A stretch of 64,000 nt of DNA from Rhynchospora pubera (GCA_028095005.1 CM051463.1:63092251-63156250); one strand, 5' to 3'. Shown: positions 9,501 through 20,796, numbered from the stretch's first letter. The notes: generated by a model from the sequence alone, not told the origin. A program made the numbers and translations.

Positions 9501-12500
9501 ATGAGTAACCCTAATGATTCAATCCCTAAAACCCCTATCCCTGATCCTAATCCACTAGATCCGATGACCCTTATTCAAAGCTTGAATAACACCCTGTCCC
9601 AATTGCTTACACAACCGAGACCTCCATCAAACACTCAAAGCCAAGAGGGGTTCACCTCCGCGATGTCGATCAAGTTAGATGGGTCAAACTTCTACCTCTG
9701 GTCGCAGATGCTGCAGATGAAACTCAATGGGCGAGATAGATTGGGTCACCTTGATGGGTCAACTCGGCCAAAGCCGTCAGACGAGGAAGCTTATAAACGA
9801 TGGTCGGTGATGGATTCTCAGGTGAAAGATTTCATGATTAACTCTATGGACTCATCACTAATAGGTACCTTCTTACCTTACTCTACTGCACAAGAGGTAT
9901 GGAATGCAGTCAACACCTCTTACTTTGATGGTAGTGATTTGTCTCAAATTCTGGATCTCAAAAGAAAAATTAGTAAAGTCAAACAAAATGGTGAATTGGT
10001 CCAGAATTTTTACAGTACTCTACAAGGGTTATGGAAGGAATTAGACACTCGTAGACCTAATCCTATGGAATGCCATCATGATATTGAAAAATACCAGAAA
10101 TTGGTTCAAGAAGATAGGGTACTGACTTTTTTAGATGGTTTAGATGATAAATTGGATCTGATTAGGGCTAGTGTTCTCCAAATTAATCCCCTCCCTACCG
10201 TAGAAGAGGCATTTGCCTTGGTAAGGAAGGAGGAAAGGCGACAAATGGTCATGTTGAATGGGGGTGAAGTTGGGGACAGTTCCTTGGCCATGGTAGCAAA
10301 AACTCAAACCTTGAACCTCCAGAAGTCTAACTATCCTCCAAAACCAAACAACAAAAAACCCGTACCACCTGGTGGGTGTACCCATTGTAAAAACCCAAAA
10401 CACTCTGTGGAGCAGTGTTTCAAATTGATTGGTTATCCAGACTGGTGGGAAGAGAATAAGAAAAAAAGGCAAGGGAAGGCACACATGACAGAAGCCCAGG
10501 CCACAGAAGTAAAGACCCTACCAGCTGCAAATTTGGCCAGTTTAAGTTCTGGAACACTGTCTATTTTGCCCTCTGTCGAGAGGAATGAAGGTAAAGTTTT
10601 TTCATTAAACACTTCTAGTACTGACTGTTCTTGGATTATTGATTCAGGAGCAACTGATCACATGACCTACAACAGGGAAGACTTGGTAAGAAAATCTGTT
10701 CCAAGAAGAAATGAGATTGTTAATGCAAATGGAGAAGTTTATCCAGTCACAGGGGCTGGAGAAGTTCAATTTTCCTCATCCTTAACTCTTTCAAATACAC
10801 TCTTGGTTCCCTCTCTTTCATCCAAACTCTTGTCTGTAGGACAGTTATGTGAAGACCTAAATTGTGTAGTACTCATGTATCCTGGATTTTGTCTTTTTCA
10901 GGACCTCTTGACGAAGGAAATTCTTGGTCGTGGTACTAGAAGAGGAGGACTGTATCATTTAGAAGACTTGGCTGCTGGACAGGCCCATTTATCTGCTGGT
11001 TTACACTCAAGTAGGAAGTCTTCTATTTGGATATGGCACAGGCGATTGGGTCATCCATCTTTTGGGTACCTAAGAAAACTTTATCCTAGTTTGTTTTCTG
11101 GTTTTGAAAATGAGATATTTGATTGTGATGTGTGTATCAAATCTAAGAGCCATCGAGCTCATTTTGGAAAAATTTTGGATGATGATAATAATAATAGAGT
11201 TCCTTTTGATTTGATTCACTCTGATGTTTGGGGACCTTCCCCGGTTGACTCTCTAGTAGGAAATAGATGGTTTGTCTTATTTGTTGATGATAGTACTAGA
11301 ATGACTTGGGTTAATGTGGTAAAACAGAAAACTGATGTGCCACTTGCCATTACTTCCTTCATTACCATGGTGAAAAATCAGTTTGATAAGAATGTCAAGG
11401 TGTTTAGGAGTGATAATGGTAGGGAATTTGTCAACAAAACACTAGGAGAGTTCTTTAAAACCAATGGGATTATACATGAAACTAGCTGTGTAGGTACACC
11501 ACAACAGAATGGTAGGGCAGAGCGTAAGAATAGGCAAATCCTAGAAATGACTAGAGCAATGATGATAGAAAATAATGTTCCTCCTTCTTATTGGGATCAT
11601 GCCGTTACCTCATCGGTGTATTTGATTAATAGATTACCTTCCGCTGCTCTTAAATTTCAAACACCATTGCAAAAACTCTCAACCTACCATGTGATTCCTT
11701 CAGTACTCAATATCCCAGCCAAAGTGTTTGGCTGCGTAGCCTATGTCCACATACAAAAATATCTGCGCTCAAAACTTGATCCGTGTGCTGAAAAATGTGT
11801 GTTCATAGGTTATGGTCAACATCAAAAGGGCTATAGGTGCATGAATCCATCCTCTAGAAAAGTCTATACCACCATGGACGTGACATTTATTGAAAATGAA
11901 GGGTATTTCTGTAAAAACCAGACTCATTCTCAGGGGGAGAGTGTGATAGACAATGAACTCTGGTTCGATGCAGCAAGAAATGATGTTTTTGGTTCAAAAT
12001 CTGAGATTTTCCCAAATGAACCTGTTCAACTCGGTCCGAGTTCAACCCATCTCGGTCCGAGTTCGACCCATCTCGGTCCGAGTTCGACCCATCTCGGTCC
12101 GAGTTCGACCCATCTCGGTCCGAGTTCGACCAATCTCGGTCCGAGTTCGACCCATCTCGGTCCGAGTTCGACCCATCTCGGTCCGAGTTCGACCCATCTC
12201 GGTCCGAGTTCAACTGAATGTGAGCATTTGAATCTAGAAATGGACCCACTGGTTAACTCGGGTCCATCTGAAGAAAGTTTGGAAAGTGAAGATGAAGAAA
12301 TGATACAGTCTCCTACTTCACCACATGATCAATTTCCTGAGTCAGAGGTAAGTAATTCTGAACCTGTTACTACTAATCATGGTTATCAGTTACCTTTCAG
12401 AATCAACAGAGGCAGACCACCTAAAAGATACAGACCAGATGAGAGTGGTGAAGGCAGGTATGCAGTGGCAAATTTCATGACTATGTCTCACATGCCAGAA

Positions 12501-14078
12501 TCTGTGAAGGAATTTGATAGAACTCTTGCATCAGTTCACATTCCAAACAACCTGAATGAAGCCCTTGCTGATGAAAAATGGGTAGATGCAATGAAGACAG
12601 AAATGGATGCTCTTGAGGAGAATAATACTTGGGAATTGGTGGACAGACCGAGAGATAGAAAAACAGTAGGTTGTAGGTGGATATTTACAGTAAAATGTGG
12701 TCCCACTGGAGCAATTGATAGGTATAAGGCTCGGCTGGTTGCAAAAGGCTACTCTCAGACATATGGAGTAGATTATCAGGAGACTTTTTCACCAGTAGCC
12801 AAACTTAATACAGTCAGAATACTTTTGTCCATTGCAGCAAATCAGAACTGGCCATTGCATCAGTTCGATGTGAAGAATGCATTTCTTCATGGTGACATAG
12901 ATGAGGAGATTTATATGGATATTCCACCAGGATACAGTCACTCAAGTAAGCGTTCACTTGTATGCAGATTGAAGAAGGCGCTATATGGTTTGAAACAATC
13001 CCCAAGAGCTTGGTTTGGTAGATTTTGCAGTGCCATGAAAGGATATGGATATACCCAAAGTGATGCAGATCATACCTTGTTCTTTTGTAAGAATAAGGAA
13101 AAAATTGTGATTTTAATTATATATGTTGATGACATGATAATCACAGGAAATGATGCTGAAGGAATTCAAGGCCTTGAGAAGAAACTTTCCCAAGAATTTG
13201 AAATGAAGAATCTGGGAGGATTGAAGTATTTTCTAGGAATTGAAGTTACACACAGCAATGAAGGTATATCTTTATCTCAGAGAAAGTATGTACTGGACTT
13301 ACTAGCTGAAACAGGTATGTTGGATTGCAAACCTGTGGACACACCAACCAAACAGAACAACAAGCTAGGAATTTTTCCTGATCAGGTACCAACCAATAAG
13401 GAACAATATCAAAGATTGGTAGGAAGACTTATCTACTTGTCACACACTCGACCGGATATTGCCTATGCCGTGTCCGTGGTAAGTCAATTCATGCATAATC
13501 CCAGTGAACACCACATGGAGGCTGTTATGTGGATTCTAAGATATCTCAAGGGATTTCCAGGACGAGGTATTTTTTTCAGAAGAAATGGACATCTTCAAGT
13601 TCACGGATATACAGACTCTGACTGGGCAGGAGATGTAACTGATAGAAAGTCTACATCTGGGTACTTCACTTTTGTTGGTGGCAATTTGGTTACTTGGAGA
13701 AGTAAGAAGCAGAAGGTAGTGGCATTGTCAAGTGCTGAAGCTGAGTTTAGAGGAATAGCTAAGGGACTGCAAGAGTTACTGTGGATTAAAAGGATACTCA
13801 AGGATCTTGGCTTCTATGAATGTGAAGAAATGAAATTGTTTTGTGATAACAAGGCTGCCATTGCTATATCACAAAATCCGGTGCATCATGATAGGACCAA
13901 GCACATTGAAGTAGATCGACATTTTATCCGACAGAACATTGAAGAAGGAGTAATTAGTATTCCTCATGTAAGAACGGAAGAGCAACTTGCAGACATACTA
14001 ACCAAAGGTGTGTCTAGTACTATTTTTCATGAAGCAATTGACAAGTTGGGCATGCGAAATATCTACCTGCCAACTTGA
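9501..14078 (+). CDS. Ty1/copia Gag-Pol polyprotein, intact
   Basis: One uninterrupted 1525-residue frame with all copia modules in order. Gag occupies about 1-330, with a CX2CX4HX4C zinc knuckle (CTHCKNPKHSVEQC) near 292. Protease has DSGATDHM near 377. The pre-integrase HRRLGHPSF motif is near 512. Integrase has D (HSD, ~572), D (SDNGREF, ~637) and E (NGRAERKN, ~672). Reverse transcriptase has FDVKNAFLHG (~1117) and YVDD (~1207). RNase H has TDSDWAGD (~1369), SSAEAE and DNKAA. Integrase preceding RT defines copia. The linker between integrase and RT (residues ~844-905) holds nine LGPSSTH heptads encoded by a 21-bp tandem repeat. No stop or frameshift and identical LTRs point to a very recent, possibly still mobile copy. 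The start is the first ATG after the leader. Confidence 0.96.
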   Translation: MSNPNDSIPKTPIPDPNPLDPMTLIQSLNNTLSQLLTQPRPPSNTQSQEGFTSAMSIKLDGSNFYLWSQMLQMKLNGRDRLGHLDGSTRPKPSDEEAYKRWSVMDSQVKDFMINSMDSSLIGTFLPYSTAQEVWNAVNTSYFDGSDLSQILDLKRKISKVKQNGELVQNFYSTLQGLWKELDTRRPNPMECHHDIEKYQKLVQEDRVLTFLDGLDDKLDLIRASVLQINPLPTVEEAFALVRKEERRQMVMLNGGEVGDSSLAMVAKTQTLNLQKSNYPPKPNNKKPVPPGGCTHCKNPKHSVEQCFKLIGYPDWWEENKKKRQGKAHMTEAQATEVKTLPAANLASLSSGTLSILPSVERNEGKVFSLNTSSTDCSWIIDSGATDHMTYNREDLVRKSVPRRNEIVNANGEVYPVTGAGEVQFSSSLTLSNTLLVPSLSSKLLSVGQLCEDLNCVVLMYPGFCLFQDLLTKEILGRGTRRGGLYHLEDLAAGQAHLSAGLHSSRKSSIWIWHRRLGHPSFGYLRKLYPSLFSGFENEIFDCDVCIKSKSHRAHFGKILDDDNNNRVPFDLIHSDVWGPSPVDSLVGNRWFVLFVDDSTRMTWVNVVKQKTDVPLAITSFITMVKNQFDKNVKVFRSDNGREFVNKTLGEFFKTNGIIHETSCVGTPQQNGRAERKNRQILEMTRAMMIENNVPPSYWDHAVTSSVYLINRLPSAALKFQTPLQKLSTYHVIPSVLNIPAKVFGCVAYVHIQKYLRSKLDPCAEKCVFIGYGQHQKGYRCMNPSSRKVYTTMDVTFIENEGYFCKNQTHSQGESVIDNELWFDAARNDVFGSKSEIFPNEPVQLGPSSTHLGPSSTHLGPSSTHLGPSSTHLGPSSTNLGPSSTHLGPSSTHLGPSSTHLGPSSTECEHLNLEMDPLVNSGPSEESLESEDEEMIQSPTSPHDQFPESEVSNSEPVTTNHGYQLPFRINRGRPPKRYRPDESGEGRYAVANFMTMSHMPESVKEFDRTLASVHIPNNLNEALADEKWVDAMKTEMDALEENNTWELVDRPRDRKTVGCRWIFTVKCGPTGAIDRYKARLVAKGYSQTYGVDYQETFSPVAKLNTVRILLSIAANQNWPLHQFDVKNAFLHGDIDEEIYMDIPPGYSHSSKRSLVCRLKKALYGLKQSPRAWFGRFCSAMKGYGYTQSDADHTLFFCKNKEKIVILIIYVDDMIITGNDAEGIQGLEKKLSQEFEMKNLGGLKYFLGIEVTHSNEGISLSQRKYVLDLLAETGMLDCKPVDTPTKQNNKLGIFPDQVPTNKEQYQRLVGRLIYLSHTRPDIAYAVSVVSQFMHNPSEHHMEAVMWILRYLKGFPGRGIFFRRNGHLQVHGYTDSDWAGDVTDRKSTSGYFTFVGGNLVTWRSKKQKVVALSSAEAEFRGIAKGLQELLWIKRILKDLGFYECEEMKLFCDNKAAIAISQNPVHHDRTKHIEVDRHFIRQNIEEGVISIPHVRTEEQLADILTKGVSSTIFHEAIDKLGMRNIYLPT
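12030..12218 (+). repeat. Nine tandem 21-bp repeats inside copia ORF
   Basis: Nine copies of CTCGGTCCGAG plus a 10-bp linker (mostly TTCGACCCAT), beginning at 12030 and every 21 bp to 12198. Each adds seven codons (LGPSSTH), so frame is kept. The 11-bp core is the one found in both LTRs. The copies are nearly identical, with changes mainly in the linker. Confidence 0.95.
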
Positions 14079-14085
14079 GGGGGAG
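14077..14085 (+). other. Copia polypurine tract
   Basis: GAGGGGGAG directly before the 3' LTR start TGTGG and overlapping the polyprotein stop codon; it primes plus-strand DNA synthesis in LTR elements. Confidence 0.85.
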
Positions 14086-14404
14086 TGTGGAGAAAATTCA
14101 ATGTTTGGCTCGGTCCGAGTTGGGCCAAACTCGGACCGAGTTGAACCACATCCCTTTGGCTCGGTCCGAGTTGGCCAGAACTCGGTCCGAGTTGGACCGT
14201 CTGACTTTCCTTTTTATGATTTATGCATATATGGAAATGTAATAAAAAGAAATATTAGCCTACCTATTATAAAGGAGGCGCCTCCCTCTTCCTTTCTGAC
14301 CTATCTTCTTCCCCAATTCTCCCTTGTACTCCATTATTATTGAAAAGAAATAAAAAAGTGATGGTGTGTGTGCGTGTGGATGTAGGTACGATTTCGTACT
14401 GAAC
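14086..14404 (+). repeat. Copia 3' LTR, truncated by 45 bp
   Basis: Identical to 9006-9324 and then stops abruptly, lacking the U5 end present at 9325-9369. The sequence changes directly into the coding region of the GLUTAMINE DUMPER-like gene. No target-site duplication survives (GTTTT on the left, ATCAC on the right). Includes the four-unit CTCGGWCCGAG array at 14109-14191. Confidence 0.92.
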
Positions 14405-14896
14405 ATCACCATCTGGTACACCAATTCCCCTCTCCAAATCTGTTTCTTCACCAGTAACAATGTTTCTATCACTGTTTTTTAAACTATCACCACTGCTATT
14501 GCAACAATTATCTTCAACATCCTTCTTTTGCACTGTGGTTGCCAAGTAAGTTGGTTTCGCCTCTCCTGCCATGATAACCGCCACATGTTGTTTGATGGGC
14601 AGGGCTGCACCGGCATTCCCGTCATCCATCCGCTTCCCCTCTCCATTTCCACCATGAGAATTCAACTCCCTATTTACACCGACCGAGTTGAGGTATCCAG
14701 TGAGTCTCCAGTATGTGCACGCCAGAGTGAGAAGCGCAAGTGCTATTAGGCCGAGCATAGCAGCTAAGCCACCAAACAGGTACGGAACTGGAGACCGCCA
14801 TGCCGGGTGTAGACCAATCATGTCAGGTGAGGCCAATGGTGAAGGCGAACTTGTCGGGTGGCGAAGTACTTCTGAGAAAGTGGTCCCAGGCCTCAT
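14267..14896 (-). CDS. GDU-like: GLUTAMINE DUMPER-like protein with LTR-derived tail
   Basis: The 209-residue frame begins MRPG and has a single membrane span with its conserved entry (SPVPYLFGGLAAMLGLIA, residues ~35-61). The family's hallmark VIMAG box follows (107-111), continuing GEAKPTYLAT. GDU proteins are small plant plasma-membrane proteins; their overexpression in Arabidopsis deregulates amino-acid export. Host-type sequence ends at residue 164 (14405). The last 45 residues and the stop are antisense copia LTR, so the original C-terminus is lost or replaced. The span and VIMAG box are untouched, so the protein may still work, though its 3' UTR and terminator are now retrotransposon DNA. 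A TATA-like box lies about 115 bp upstream. The family call is firm; functionality is inference. Confidence 0.85.
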   Translation of the reverse strand: MRPGTTFSEVLRHPTSSPSPLASPDMIGLHPAWRSPVPYLFGGLAAMLGLIALALLTLACTYWRLTGYLNSVGVNRELNSHGGNGEGKRMDDGNAGAALPIKQHVAVIMAGEAKPTYLATTVQKKDVEDNCCNSSGDSLKNSDRNIVTGEETDLERGIGVPDGDVQYEIVPTSTRTHTITFLFLFNNNGVQGRIGEEDRSERKREAPPL

Positions 14897-15011
14897 TCTT
14901 TTTTTTCCCTTTTATATTTGAAATATTAATGATCTGTTGTATATATGCTTTGCCGGGTTTTGGGTTAAGGAATTGAGAGATGTGGAGTGGAGGAGAGAGA
15001 GGGTTGTATTG

Positions 15012-15020
15012 TATATATAA
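15012..15020 (-). promoter_or_regulatory. TATA-like box of the GDU-like gene
   Basis: Reads TTATATATAC on the minus strand, about 115 bp upstream of the ATG at 14896. This spacing suits a short 5' leader. Confidence 0.5.
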
Positions 15021-15139
15021 GGGGTGGTAAAGCAATAAGAGAAGGTAAAGGTGGATATGTATGCATGATAATGTAGTTTTAGAATAGATGTCGTTTTACT
15101 TGTGTAGTGCTTATGTGGGCCTTGGCGTTTGCCCATAGC

Positions 15140-18100
15140 ATTGGTTATCTTTTAAAAGGTAATGAATTATTGTCATGGTGTTATCTTGCAAATTCTCAAA
15201 TGTTGTATACTTGTATGATACTCCAAATATATGCGACAAATACAATAAATAACATACAAAATGATAAAATATAAATCAAAATAAGGAACATCCCATGTAT
15301 GTACCCTTAATTAGAAGAGATCATGAACAATAACTAACATTGTCTACATAAATGAGGGTTGGTTTCTTGAACCCTTTTGGTTTTCTTTCGAAGATGAGAA
15401 ACAGAGAGCCAGAGGGACGACATGTCAACACTAATTTTCTTTAATTTGTTTCTACATGGGCCAATGCGAGAAGGTCACATTTTGCTTTTGAAGGATATGT
15501 ATAAATATACATATATATACCTTATCTTGAGGTGTTTAAAGGACACCACATCTATTGCTTTACACACCTTTTAATAGAAAATAATGTGAGTGCTTTAGAA
15601 AACGCACATATACTCACCGTTGTCAGAATTAGAAGCCTGGTAAAATACGTTACAAAAAGGGTCACCTTTTTTAATTCCTTTAAATTTGGTGTGACGGTTT
15701 GCATGTATAATGGATCAGTACATTCATGAATCATGATCGGTGCATATGGCTGTATTTCAGATAAACAGATAAGCATTTACTAGACGGTTACAAAATTGTG
15801 TTGTAAGTGTCAGATAAGGGCCTTAGACTAATTTGTTTGTATATGTTATCCAACAACATAGGAGGTGCTAACTTGACCTGCCTCCCCCAGCACCATCTAC
15901 ACTGCTAGAAACCGAGAAAATTTCAGCTATTTTACTTCTATTTACTTTTGTTTTTGAGTCTGTAGAACTAAGATATCAGATTATATCAAGGTCTTTTTTT
16001 CGTTTGTATTTCATCGTGTCTTTTGTTTATTTAATGAGTCAAAATATATATAGACTAAAGTATCATAAATTAAATTATTTATCATATATTAAATTATTAA
16101 GTATATATAGACTAAAGTATCATAAATTAAATTAACTTACTTTAGATTTATATCGAGAGCTTGCAAAAACAGACCGATGTAGATAATTTATGAAACATCA
16201 AATTTTCAAGTTATTGATTCCTATCAAACAAAATTTATATATATCATATGGCAAAAATTTAAAATTTGAGGCATGAAGATTTAAAGCATTTAAATATTTC
16301 TCTCGAACAAGATTTTTTTCGCCAATGCCTATTTTCTCTTTCCCTGCCTTTTTTTTATTCTCATAGCATTCTTATTATCTTATTTCAGCCCTTTTATTTA
16401 TTTTGTTATATTTTCCATTTTGATAATTTGGAGAAGGTCTTGCCTGGAATAATAGAATAATTTTGGTTTCACATAAAGTTTAATGAATATGGAAATTCGG
16501 TATCTATGGATAAATTCATGTTAATATGTCGTACAAATGAGCCAACATCTTTTGGTTTCTCCCACTTTAATTACCTGATGAAGGTAATTAACTAAAAAAT
16601 CCATGAGGAAAAAATATTTTAACTTAAATTTAATTTTATTTGGATAAAAATTATTGGCTCCAAAGTTTTAAATAACTTTTATTCAGGTAATTTTGCATTT
16701 AGTTTTGGATTTGGAATCAATATGAAATATATTTGTTCTCCTTTCGTCAATCTCTTTCATTTAATGTATGTTATTAGTCACCGAACCGATGATTATTTTC
16801 ATCACATGCTATACTAAAAAGATAGCGGGCGTCATGAAACGTTAGGACGTTTTAAAGGTACAATGTTCTGTTTTTGTTTCTAGATTCCTAAGATGCTTCT
16901 TTCAAATCTCTTGTTTCTTTCCTTTGTGGCTCTTTACCGGCTTACTAGTTTATTATATTTAACAATACCCGACGACTTCAAAAATGACCGAATCTGAATG
17001 CTTAATTTTACGGGATTTGGTATATATACTTTCACAAATCACAATATTGGTATCATGTGTTGGATCATTAGGATTTACACACAGAAAGAAACAGAGAAGG
17101 CATTTATGCTGTTCAATATAATAATATGTCAAGCTTTTTCAAAGCAAATTAGCATCTTCTCTTTTTAGCACAGTATTGCAGTGTGACTTGTATGATTTAA
17201 CTACTGTGGCGTACCATTTGCACTTCTCCTGCCCCTAAAACCATGTGCTGGATAATATGTAATCCTTTCCTTTCTCTTGATTACATTAGATCTGTCTGAG
17301 CCCTAATTAAAAAGATCATTAAGAAGATGCCAATTGTTTCCAACGCCACTTTTTTATGATAATTAAAATAAATATAAATGATGATTGTTTTTAAACAAGA
17401 TCTCTGCATTTTGATTACAATGAATTTAAATTATGTATTTATTAAGTATCATGCATGTAACAGAGGGGAAAAAACAATAAGCGAATATGAATCCATATAT
17501 ATGTTTAATAGACATGTACAAATATGCCAGGGACTTGCAATTATTGTCTCCCAAATTCCAAAATGCTCCCTAATTTGCTAGCTACCTGGAGAAAGATATG
17601 CACAGACAGGAGCACCAAGTGGTCCAGTTAAATCCTCACTATGTAATAATAATGTAATGCATGAGTGAGTCACTACCACCTATGTCCCATACCTACAATT
17701 TGTAATCGCCAAATTTTAGAGATAGTTTCCTTGGAATTTGCATGCATTTAAATAGCCTTTTTATACTAGTAATTAAGTAAATTCAACTCAGGAAAAAATT
17801 CTGGGAATATTGATGATGTAGCACATAACGCCGCAATGAATTTTATTGTCTAACATGCAGTAATATTTATCAAATTAATTTCTGTAGCCGACATGCATTT
17901 GGTTAATTACATGCATGCCTACCGTTTAATTAATCATAATATTAAACGTCTTTATTCTAAACGGTTTTTGTAGTGTAGATGTACTGTTAGAAATATCATT
18001 CAGATTCACAACGAGAACAGACAACACTAAATTTAGTCAGAGAGGAACCGAGCAAAATTGCAGAAGAGCATAATTTCCAACAAATTTAAGCCACACATAC

Positions 18101-18490
18101 AGAGGAACTAAGCATACACACATGAAGCACAAATATCTAGTTGAGCCACTAAATATTGAAAAAAAAGTTATATATATAGAAGAATCAATAATATAAATAG
18201 CCAACATGTTATATCATCATCTTAAATTAATTAACTATCTACGTAACCTGTAGTTGTTTTTATAATAATAATTATTATCATTAATCCATAAACAAGAAAT
18301 AAGATAAGCTCCGAGCTCCTGATATACGCGTTAACATGAGTAAAAAAATCATTTATAAAACTAATTTTAGTGTACTCTGGACTACATTAACTTTATTTCT
18401 AATAATTCAAAATTGTCACCCCTGCAAACTACATAACACACCAGAGCACTTTCATTTGTGCTGCTACCTAGCTAAATCCTATTCGTGCCC
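15140..18490. other. Intergenic, no gene recognised
   Basis: AT-rich sequence between the GDU-like promoter and the polygalacturonase 3' end. A short direct repeat (TATATATAGACTAAAGTATCA at about 16027 and 16097) is visible. Short frames at 15532-15776, 16266-16460 and 17378-17581 show no domain. Part of 18200-18532 is probably the polygalacturonase 3' UTR. Confidence 0.5.
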
Positions 18491-18532
18491 TATAGTCGAC
18501 TAACCTCCAACCTAAAACAAAGCTAAATTTCC

Positions 18533-20717
18533 CTATGTATTAGTACATATGACACCTTTCTTCGAGAGATAATCAAGGAACTGAGAAGATCCTTTCCCTA
18601 AGCCAGTGACCTGTGGTTGGATTTTCTCTCCTAAACAGCCTGACGCATTCTCACAAACCGAACTGACTGTCGTCTTTCCTTCCAATTGCACATCAACAAT
18701 AGTGATATTCACGCAGGGCATCTTTTTGCTACAGTTTAAGTACACAGCTGGTGTACCGGTGTTGTAAGTTCCTTTTATATTCGAGTATGTGACATCAGAG
18801 ATTAACAACTCTGAATTTCCATTGTTGTTATTGCAATTGTTATGGGGGCAGTAAAACTGGTCTATTATGATTGGGTTTGACACCTCATTCATGTCGATGT
18901 GATCGAATTTTACATTCGAAACCAACCCAGAGCCAGTTGCCCATGTCTTGATCCTGACGCCGTTTTGGGAATTGGTAATGTAACAATTAGTTACACTTAT
19001 GTTTTTCACAGTTTCTTCTGAGTTGTCCTTTCCTAGGCTTCCAATGCTACAAAAAAAAATAAAAAGTTGAACAATGTTCAGTAAATAATATATCGTTCTT
19101 CTGTTAGAAGCTTATGTTCCCAACTTAGTACACAAATATCCACTTCATGCACTATGTTTTACATTATTTATAATTTTATTGCATAAAGGACCTTGTGGTA
19201 TATATGTTCATACAAGTAACGTGAGGAAAATGCAATAAGGCTATTACTATATATCAATAGAAGTGATGATGAGAAAAATAAAAAATGTAATAAGGTACCT
19301 AATACCATGACCGTCACGGCAGTCCAAGTTGTCTATTTGAATGTTCTCACTTCCATTCGCCAAGGATATGCAATCATCACCTGATTTTGAATCAATGCTT
19401 GAGTTGTTTAGTGAAAAAATATCACTAGAAGTCTCTTCTGATTATTCTTACAGCAGGAAGAATTCTTAACAGTTCAAATATTTTTACCATTAGAGATATT
19501 TGAGTTTCTAATAAATATATCTTTTGATGCTATGTGTATCCCGTCCGTGTTCGGGCTTGTGCTCGGCGAGACGATGGAAATTGAGTCGACTGTTACATTC
19601 TGACACTCTTGGTCAATCACGACATGGAAATATGGGCTGTTTTTGACACTCAATTTGGATCCTCCGGATCCAAGTAGCCTTAAACTTTTGCAAGTGCGAA
19701 ACCTCAATGCCTATAATGCAATTTACTTGTAAGTCTAAGTTGAACAAATAATCCTGCTTATGTTATCGCATAGGAAGAATAAGAAGGTAAGAATGAAGAT
19801 ATTAGTATTGGACAAATTAGGGAATGCAAGGATAATTTGAATAAATGGCAATTGCTTTAATTACCAGATTCAATTCATTGACCGGTTTTTGAAGATGCAA
19901 TTAAAGTGTTTCACATTATTGAGGTGGTATATAAAAGTCATATTTTAAAGAAAACTGAACACGGTTATTTTTTATAGATAGTCTTACAACAGGTCTGTTG
20001 CACGATTTACAACTCCACCAATTCTCTCCTTTGCCATCTAAGAACCCGCCTCCTTGCACAGTTAGCCCATCAACTCTGTTAAACACTAGCCAGCTGTCTA
20101 TGCCAGATGGCCACGATTTAGGGTCTTCTTGTGCAATTATATTACCATCAACCTGTGTCAACAAAACAAATATATACAAGATCAAATAAGCGCCTCGAGA
20201 GTCGACAATCGTCATGCTGCTATATCATATAAGGTTAGAAGAATACCTGAAAGATCAAGTTGTTCTGGCATGGTCCCTGAAATTCAGTAGGGTTTAACAA
20301 GAAAGAACCCTTTGGGACCAAGATTTTAGCCTGATCTGTTTTATTACATGCCAAGTCCCATGCGGCCTTGAATGCTTTAGTGTCATCGGTCTTTCCATCA
20401 CCGACCGCGCCATTTGATCGCACATCAAAAACATTGTTGGACCCATCTAGTTTACTATGAAAAGGCACTGGAGTAGGGCTCAGAGCAATACTAGGAGAAC
20501 TAGCTGGACTTTCAGAGGCAATGAAATGTGTAATCGGTCGATTTGTTATTGAATCAGAAGCAGGCCCAGAATTTGGTGCGAGCGAAATGGCGTTGTCAAC
20601 GACTTGCATTCTTTCTTGATAAGTGACATATTTTGTGTTATTTTGAACTGCTTCGGTGTTAGCAAAAGTGAGTGTAATGGAGGTTATTAGTAACAAGGTT
20701 ATGCTAGCAAATGCCAT
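18533..20717 (-). CDS. Polygalacturonase (GH28), five exons
   Basis: Pectin-degrading endo/exo-polygalacturonase, secreted to the cell wall. Exons inferred from frame and GT-AG sites: 20717-20247, 20152-19988, 19710-19488, 19380-19299 and 19046-18533, giving 1455 bp and 484 residues. All joins restore family motifs: SPNTDG (NTD at 266-268), GDDC (287-290), GHG (310-312) and RIK (345-347), the four catalytic/substrate motifs of GH28. Residues 1-19 are a hydrophobic signal peptide. About 77 residues, partly Ser/Pro-rich, separate it from the catalytic domain, which starts near FDVRSNGAVGDGKTDDT (97-113), as in plant PGs with a propeptide. Introns are 94, 277, 107 and 252 bp. No lesion is seen and the gene looks functional. 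Endo versus exo activity and tissue role cannot be told from sequence. Confidence 0.92.
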
Positions 20718-20796
20718 TTTAAGGTTTTACTCGATTCCAAAGAGGATATCTAAGTCTAAAAATCTGAAATAGTATTCATCTCTGTCCGTGTTCTCT

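Noticed and set aside
12030..12218. 21-bp repeats considered as a CRISPR array or host minisatellite
   Set aside because: No variable spacers; they lie in frame within a plant copia polyprotein and share the LTR core.
11887..12249. Frames on the other strand or in other frames over the copia repeat (SDRDG..., SVRVRPI...)
   Set aside because: Artefacts of a 21-bp repeat that is open in several frames, inside the real Gag-Pol frame.
14528..14921. Plus-strand frames overlapping the GLUTAMINE DUMPER-like gene
   Set aside because: Antisense shadows; the minus strand holds the conserved membrane span and VIMAG box.
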